From assembly GCA_900547585.1 (NCBI GenBank), contig URHD01000024.1:1-26583 (forward strand): DNA of 26,583 nt. The letters are read 5' to 3'. A program made the position numbers and the translations under genes. The DNA comes from an uncultured bacterium (GTDB lineage: Bacteria > Cyanobacteriota > Vampirovibrionia > Gastranaerophilales > Gastranaerophilaceae). This document shows, one piece after another, positions 22,524 through 26,583 of this stretch; position 1 is the stretch's first letter; every line of letters begins with the position of its first letter. The notes beneath the pieces were generated by a model. It did not search any database, was not told where the DNA came from, and saw only the letters and a program-made list of their open reading frames with translations.

Positions 22524-23591
22524 ATGGAAAATATTATTAAACGCAGAGAATCAAAGCAGATTCAAATAGGAAACATAAAAATCGGCGGAAACGCGCCCAT
22601 AAGCGTCCAATCTATGTGCAACACCGACACAAGGGATGTTGAAAAAACAGTTTCGCAAATAAAAATGCTCGAAGAAGCAGGCTGTGAACTCATCAGACTC
22701 GCAGTGCTCAACAAAGACGCAGCTTCTGCAATAAAAGAAATCAAAAAACGCGTAAATATTCCGATTATTGCGGATATTCACTTTGATTACCGGCTGGCAA
22801 TTCAATGTATTGAAAGCGGTGTTGACGCTTTGAGGCTCAATCCTGGAAACATCGGGCGCGAAGAAAATGTTAAAAAAGTGGTTGAACTCGCAAAAATCAA
22901 CAAAACTCCTGTCAGAATCGGCATAAACGGCGGTTCTTTAGAAAAAGAATTGCAAACGCTCGACCTGCCATTGCACGAAAAAATGGTAAAAAGCGCTATG
23001 CGGCACATAAAAATCCTTGAAGATAACGATTTTGACCTGATAAAAGTATCGCTGAAATCCAGCAGCGTTCCCACGACCATCGCGGCTTACAGAGAAATCG
23101 CAAAACTGGTTCCATATCCGCTTCATCTGGGCGTTACAGAGACAGGAACGCTAAAAGGCGGGCTTGTAAAATCGTCTGTCGGGCTCGGAACGCTCCTCGC
23201 AGAAGGAATTGGCGACACTATCAGGGTTTCTTTAACCGAAAATCCGATAGAAGAAGTTCATGCAGGATTTTCAATCCTAAAATCGCTTGAATTGCGCAAA
23301 AAAGGCATAAATTTCATTTCCTGCCCGACCTGCGGAAGGTGCCAGATTGATTTAATCGGATTAGCAAAAAAAGTTGAGGATGCGCTTTCATCTATCGACA
23401 AGAATCTAACCGTCGCAGTTATGGGCTGCCCGGTAAATGGCCCCGGAGAAGCCAAACACGCCGATTACGGCGTAGCCGGTGCAATAAAAGAAGGATATTT
23501 GTTCAAAAAAGGCGAAATTCTTAAAAGAGTACCCGAAGACGCGATTCTTGATGAATTATTAGCATTAATTAAAGCGGATTCTTCAAATTAG
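22524..23591 (+). CDS. ispG: 4-hydroxy-3-methylbut-2-enyl diphosphate synthase (IspG/GcpE)
   Basis: [4Fe-4S] enzyme of the MEP pathway reducing MEcPP to HMBPP, using ferredoxin or flavodoxin. The 355-residue two-domain form is the usual bacterial type without the plant/Chlamydia insert. The N-terminal TIM barrel shows QSMCNTDTRD, IIADIHFDYRLA, ALRLNPGNIG and TPVRIGINGGSL. The C-terminal domain carries the cluster ligands C267 and C270 (SCPTCGRC), C302 (MGCPVNGPGE) and E309. All expected ligands are present. No ribosome site precedes the ATG; an extended -10 box six bases upstream suggests leaderless expression. The 259 bases upstream (22265-22523) are AT-rich with nothing else recognisable. 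Confidence 0.97.
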   Translation: MENIIKRRESKQIQIGNIKIGGNAPISVQSMCNTDTRDVEKTVSQIKMLEEAGCELIRLAVLNKDAASAIKEIKKRVNIPIIADIHFDYRLAIQCIESGVDALRLNPGNIGREENVKKVVELAKINKTPVRIGINGGSLEKELQTLDLPLHEKMVKSAMRHIKILEDNDFDLIKVSLKSSSVPTTIAAYREIAKLVPYPLHLGVTETGTLKGGLVKSSVGLGTLLAEGIGDTIRVSLTENPIEEVHAGFSILKSLELRKKGINFISCPTCGRCQIDLIGLAKKVEDALSSIDKNLTVAVMGCPVNGPGEAKHADYGVAGAIKEGYLFKKGEILKRVPEDAILDELLALIKADSSN

Positions 23592-23655
23592 CCCATTATT
23601 TGGACAAATATACTTGAAATATAGGATTTGCTTAACCGGAGAAAATAATATATTA

Positions 23656-23661
23656 TATAAT
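23656..23661 (+). promoter_or_regulatory. -10 box of the small exported-protein gene
   Basis: TATAAT 33 bases upstream of the ATG at 23695, inside an AT-rich stretch. The nearest TTG-box (TTGCTT, 23628-23633) is 22 bases away, too far to be convincing. Confidence 0.4.
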
Positions 23662-23694
23662 AAGAATCCTAAAAGATTTGAAAGGTAATTGTTT

Positions 23695-24057
23695 ATGAAA
23701 AAATTATTGGCATTATTGGGTTTAATCGTTTTGGCTTCAGGTTGTGCGTTCGCAGCAGACACTGAGCCTTATAACGACCCCGAAAATACATCGGTAACAA
23801 CCAAAGATATGACTTCTGAGGCATTTTTACGCAACTCCGGATATTCAACCGAAGCCTACAGAATCTACGAAAAACAGGTAGGCAGAAATATCCTCACACC
23901 GGTACAGGTTGTTGAAAAAAGACCGAACAAATTTGTCCGCTGCGTGAAAAAAGTAGGCGGCCAGTTTATGGAAACATTTGACCCGACTATTGACCAGAAA
24001 CAATTTGTTAATGACCATGATATCGATTACAGCTGGAATACTGTTCAGGATTTGTAA
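23695..24057 (+). CDS. Small exported protein or lipoprotein, 120 residues, unknown function
   Basis: Not recognised. The ATG at 23695 follows GAAAGG; a TTG two codons upstream is rejected as it sits too near that site. The N-terminus MKKLLALLGLIVLASGCAFAAD can be read as a lipoprotein signal (ASGC, an acceptable but not ideal lipobox) or as a type I signal cut after AFA. The mature part has an acidic first section (DTEPYNDPENTSVTTKDM) and a basic centre (VVEKRPNKFVRCVKKVGGQF). An acidic/aromatic C-terminus follows (NDHDIDYSWNTVQDL). No catalytic motif. It has its own promoter and strong terminator, so it is a single-gene unit. Confidence 0.65.
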   Translation: MKKLLALLGLIVLASGCAFAADTEPYNDPENTSVTTKDMTSEAFLRNSGYSTEAYRIYEKQVGRNILTPVQVVEKRPNKFVRCVKKVGGQFMETFDPTIDQKQFVNDHDIDYSWNTVQDL

Positions 24058-24078
24058 TCTGACATTTTTAAATTTTTC

Positions 24079-24107
24079 AAAAGGCATGCTTTCGGGCATG
24101 CCTTTTT
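24079..24107 (+). terminator. Rho-independent terminator
   Basis: AAAAGGCATGC pairs with GCATGCCTTTT around a six-base loop (TTTCGG), giving an 11-bp perfect stem with T-run, 21 bases after the preceding stop codon. Confidence 0.93.
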
Positions 24108-24157
24108 GTATTTGGAGTTAGATTTGTAAAGTTTTATTAAGAACATTGTAATCATGC

Positions 24158-24182
24158 AAAACCCATGCGCACATGGGCTTTT
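24158..24182. terminator. Second hairpin in the same gap
   Basis: AAAA-CCCATG, loop CGCA, CATGGG-CTTTT: a perfect 6-bp GC-rich stem flanked by A and T runs on both sides. It could act as a bidirectional or back-up terminator, or be a regulatory hairpin ahead of yggS. Confidence 0.4.
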
Positions 24183-24297
24183 GACATGTCGAACATGATT
24201 AAATTTCTCATATTTTTAGAGGATTTGTCCGGAATTTGAATATTTATTATAATTAAAAAAGTATAAAACACACTGAATTTCTTGGGAGAAAAATTCA

Positions 24298-24954
24298 ATG
24301 AATACCGTAGCAGCTAATCTGGCTGACCTGAGAAATGAAATCGCACCTTGTAAACCGGTAATAATCGCTGTAACGAAGTATTTCGGAGCAGAGAAGCTCG
24401 TTGAGGCTTATGAAGCGGGTTTGAGAAATTTTGCAGAAAATCGTGTGGCAGATGCATTGGAAAAGTTCGGAAATTTGCCCGATGAAATAAAACAAAATTC
24501 AACCTTTCACCTCATAGGCCACCTGCAAACCAACAAAGTGAAAAAAGCAGTGGGTCATTTTGACCTGATTCAGTCAGTTGACTCGTTGAAACTTGCAGAA
24601 TTGGTTTCGAATGAAGCGCAAAAACAGGGCATAGTTCAAAAAATATTGCTTCAGGTTAATAATGCAAACGAAGAAAACAAATCAGGATTCGAAAAAGGGG
24701 TTCTGAAGGAGGTTTTTGGAGAAATTATCAGGCTTGAGGGGATAAAAGTTGAGGGTCTTATGAATATTGCGCCGATTGCAGACGAGGATACTCTGGATTT
24801 TCTGTTTGAAGATATGAAAAACTTCAAAGACGAGCTTGAAAAAGATTTTTCTTATCCGATGAAAGAGCTTTCGATGGGGATGTCAGGCGATTACAAAACC
24901 GCACTCAGGCACGGTGCAACAATGATACGGCTTGGAAGAAAATTATTCATGTAA
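24298..24954 (+). CDS. yggS: PLP homeostasis protein (YggS/PLPBP/PipY family)
   Basis: Pyridoxal-phosphate-binding protein that buffers vitamin B6 and affects amino-acid balance; it is not a known enzyme. The 218-residue single TIM-barrel matches the family. K27 in IIAVTKYF is the PLP lysine. GLRNFAENRVADALEK, FHLIGHLQTNKVKKAV, IQSVDSLKLA, the VEGLMNIAP loop, LSMGMSGDYKTALRHGATMIRLGRKLF and the C-terminal phosphate-cup residues are all present. GGGAGA precedes the ATG. sepF follows 18 bases after the stop, the same pairing as ylmE-ylmF in Firmicutes; in Cyanobacteria the homologue is PipY. Confidence 0.95.
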   Translation: MNTVAANLADLRNEIAPCKPVIIAVTKYFGAEKLVEAYEAGLRNFAENRVADALEKFGNLPDEIKQNSTFHLIGHLQTNKVKKAVGHFDLIQSVDSLKLAELVSNEAQKQGIVQKILLQVNNANEENKSGFEKGVLKEVFGEIIRLEGIKVEGLMNIAPIADEDTLDFLFEDMKNFKDELEKDFSYPMKELSMGMSGDYKTALRHGATMIRLGRKLFM

Positions 24955-24972
24955 TATTGGGAGGAGATAACA

Positions 24973-25461
24973 TTGGCAGGCGTTTCAGACAAAATTAAAT
25001 CAATAGTAGGGTTTTTAACTTCAGGATTTGAAGGCAGAGAAGACATATTTGACGATATGGCTAACGAAATCGGCGACGAGTATCCGGTGAGCGACAATTT
25101 GGCACTTGAGCCGATGTACGCGTCAACTCCGGCAAAAACTCAGGCGCCTAACGTAGTAAGCCATCCCGGTTTCAGAGGATATGAGGTTCTTGTTTGCGAA
25201 CCGCGCTCTTATGATGAATCAGTTTCTATCGTAAAACATCTTAAAGAAAAGAAAACAATTATTTTGAATCTTCATCTGCTTGACAAAGAACAGTCAATCA
25301 GAATCGTGGATTTCCTTTGCGGCGCAACTCATGCACTTGCCGGAAATCAGCAAAAAATCGGTGACACTGTATTCATTTTCACACCGAGCAACGTTTCATT
25401 GAACGCTGAATCACAAAAAAGCAAATTCATCAGAGATGCTTTGTGGAATCAGCCTCAATAA
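24973..25461 (+). CDS. sepF: Cell-division protein SepF
   Basis: Membrane-associated FtsZ-binding protein that tethers the Z ring and can substitute for FtsA (family knowledge). The 162-residue product has the usual layout: an N-terminal amphipathic helix (SDKIKSIVGFLTSGF), an acidic linker (20-55), then the DUF552 core with VLVCEPRSYDESVSIVKHLKEKKTIILNLHLLDKEQSIRIVDFLCGATHALAGNQQKIGDTVFIFTPSNV. The start is a TTG at 24973 with a very strong GGGAGGAG site. No ATG is available until MANEIGDE at residue 29, which would remove the membrane helix. It ends with a strong terminator. SepF in an LPS-bearing cell supports cyanobacterial-phylum affinity. Confidence 0.96.
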   Translation: MAGVSDKIKSIVGFLTSGFEGREDIFDDMANEIGDEYPVSDNLALEPMYASTPAKTQAPNVVSHPGFRGYEVLVCEPRSYDESVSIVKHLKEKKTIILNLHLLDKEQSIRIVDFLCGATHALAGNQQKIGDTVFIFTPSNVSLNAESQKSKFIRDALWNQPQ

Positions 25462-25500
25462 CGCAAAAAAGACATAGTTGGGGATATATTAATTAAGTTG

Positions 25501-25531
25501 AAAGCTGTCTGAATAACGACAGCTTTTTTTT
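25501..25531 (+). terminator. Rho-independent terminator of yggS-sepF
   Basis: AAAGCTGTC pairs perfectly with GACAGCTTT (9 bp) around an eight-base loop and is followed by a run of T, 40 bases after the sepF stop. Confidence 0.92.
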
Positions 25532-25544
25532 AAAGAGGTTTGTT

Positions 25545-26198
25545 ATGGAAAATACGCATATTAAAGAAAGAAACAGAAAACTCGCGGCAAAGGTCCTTTC
25601 AGAACTTGAAAAAAGGCATTTTCAGGGCTATTTTTGCGAAGACAGAACACAGGTGCCCGAAACAATAAAAAAACTTCTCCCAAAAGAGCACGTAATCTCC
25701 TGGGGCGGCTCCACAACACTTCAAGAATGCGGAATCTTCGACTATCTGGAAGAAAACAGATACAAAACCATCGACCGTGCGCTCGCAAAAGACCGCGCAG
25801 AGCAGCTCGAAATCTCCCGTCAGGCGCTTTTGTGCGATACTTTTTTGATGAGCTCAAACGCAATAACCGAAGACGGGCAGCTTGTCAATATTGACGGGCT
25901 GGGAAACAGGCTTGCTGCGCTTTTGTACGGGCCTAAAAGCGTAATTGTTATTGCAGGGATGAACAAGGTCGTAAAAACGCTCGACGACGCAATCCAACGC
26001 GCCAGAACCATTGCTGCGCCTGTAAATATGCAAAGAATTGCGCTGCTGATGGACAGAAAAACGCCCTGTGTTTCAACAGGAAGCTGTGCAAACTGCAAAT
26101 CGCCGGATTCAATATGTTCTCAGCTTGTAATAACAAGGCTTTGCGCCCCTCAGGGCAGAATCAAAGTCATTTTAGTGAATGAGGATTTAGGTTTTTAA
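25545..26198 (+). CDS. LUD-domain protein (LutC/YkgG-like, DUF162)
   Basis: A 217-residue protein of the LUD family, which includes LutC and the C-terminal part of LutB in lactate oxidation, though many stand-alone members are uncharacterised. Family pattern: ISWGGSTTLQECGIFDYL, DTFLMSSNAITEDGQLVNIDGLGNRLAALLYGPKSVIVIAGMNKVV and RARTIAAPVNMQRI. The C-terminal portion has four closely spaced cysteines (TPCVSTGSCANCKSPDSIC), which may be a metal or cluster site seen in a subset of the family. AAAGAGG precedes the ATG. No lutA/lutB gene is adjacent, so a lactate role is not supported by context. The gene begins 14 bases after the preceding T run and likely has a promoter overlapping the terminator region. 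Confidence 0.85.
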   Translation: MENTHIKERNRKLAAKVLSELEKRHFQGYFCEDRTQVPETIKKLLPKEHVISWGGSTTLQECGIFDYLEENRYKTIDRALAKDRAEQLEISRQALLCDTFLMSSNAITEDGQLVNIDGLGNRLAALLYGPKSVIVIAGMNKVVKTLDDAIQRARTIAAPVNMQRIALLMDRKTPCVSTGSCANCKSPDSICSQLVITRLCAPQGRIKVILVNEDLGF

Positions 26199-26280
26199 TC
26201 GAAAACTTGAAATTTGATGAAATGCCGCATACTGAAAAGGTTTAGGAGCCCAAAAATATGAAAAATCACCGCCAAATGAC

Positions 26281-26583
26281 CTACCGTATATCATAAAATT
26301 TGTGAACCTGCCCGATAAGCCGTGTATCTACGTGTTTTAAGGTGAATTTTTCAAAAACTTCAAGAATTTTCTCCTTTTTTACACCAATTTCGTTACCGTT
26401 CATCTTTGGCTGGAGAATTAACGGTATATCAAAGGTTTCGCCGAGTTTTGCACACTCATTTATCTCAAAATCGGCAATTCTGTCATCAAAAACGATTTTG
26501 GCAAAAACCTCTTTGTTCGCGGATTTGACAATTTCCAGAAATTTTTTATGGCTGTTGAACAAATCACCGATTTTTGCGCTCGA
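26281..26583 (-). CDS. queE: 7-carboxy-7-deazaguanine synthase QueE, C-terminal fragment (runs off window)
   Basis: Radical-SAM enzyme of queuosine synthesis that makes 7-carboxy-7-deazaguanine from 6-carboxy-tetrahydropterin. Only the last 100 residues are in the window; the open frame reaches the right edge without a start. Recognisable C-terminal pattern: FNSHKKFLEIVKSANKEVFAKIVF, then IPLILQPKMNG and DTRLIGQVHKFYDIR, the final part matching the 'RL-x-P-Q-x-H-K' ending of QueE. The TTG at 26562 is inside the protein and not a start. The CxxxCxxC domain lies outside, so the assignment rests on the tail alone. Confidence 0.8.
   Translation of the reverse strand, partial: SSAKIGDLFNSHKKFLEIVKSANKEVFAKIVFDDRIADFEINECAKLGETFDIPLILQPKMNGNEIGVKKEKILEVFEKFTLKHVDTRLIGQVHKFYDIR

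Noticed and set aside
26258..26296. 12-residue plus-strand frame (MKNHRQMTYRIS) with an AGGAG site eight bases upstream
   Set aside because: Too short to support, and it overlaps the 3' end of queE on the other strand. The ribosome site is good, so a leader peptide is not excluded.

Overview
The window looks like part of the chromosome of an AT-rich, Gram-negative-type bacterium. The best guess is a gut relative of the Cyanobacteria (Melainabacteria/Vampirovibrionia, Gastranaerophilales type). This rests on gene content, not a database match. KDO genes (kdsC, kdsD), a TolC/MacAB-type exporter and an outer-membrane-type adhesin point to an LPS-bearing envelope. A yggS-sepF pair, as in Firmicutes and Cyanobacteria, argues against Proteobacteria. 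IspG shows the MEP isoprenoid route. Intergenic GTAGGGTGGGAA-type palindromes resemble repeats common in cyanobacterial genomes (from memory).

Layout. 1-2069 (-): a large beta-helix adhesin running off the left edge, whose reading frame is broken at a run of 12 G near its 5' end. 2331-3290 (+): class II aldolase with a strong terminator. 3364-3399: a palindromic repeat. 3449-4968 (-): kdsD-kdsC. 5076-6401 (+): miaB. 6402-6715: a second, compound repeat locus. 6716-7696 (+): ROK sugar kinase. 7766-9376 (+): an unrecognised 536-residue protein whose C-terminal part carries the three landmarks of cholera/pertussis-type ADP-ribosyltransferases. 9378-13895 (-): a TolC-MacA-ATPase-permease operon. 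14140-17535 (+): a secreted TPR protein, Dus and a GIY-YIG protein. 17685-19223 (-): a histidine kinase and a 74-residue protein. 19395-20662 (+): a Cys-rich small protein and a FliK-like protein. 20663-21072: a repeat-rich gap. 21073-22264: a small exported protein converging on a coiled-coil-repeat envelope protein. 22524-26198 (+): ispG, a small exported protein, yggS-sepF and a LUD-domain protein. 26281-26583 (-): the C-terminal part of queE, cut by the right edge.

Most of the window is housekeeping: glycolysis, LPS sugar, tRNA modification (miaB, dus, queE), isoprenoids, PLP homeostasis and division. The points that stand out are the apparently phase-variable adhesin (12 G reads OFF, 11 G would read ON), the toxin-like ADP-ribosyltransferase candidate, a family of REP/BIME-like palindromes, and three genes whose -10 box sits exactly six bases before an ATG with no Shine-Dalgarno, suggesting leaderless transcripts. 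No rRNA, tRNA, CRISPR array or intact insertion sequence was seen.
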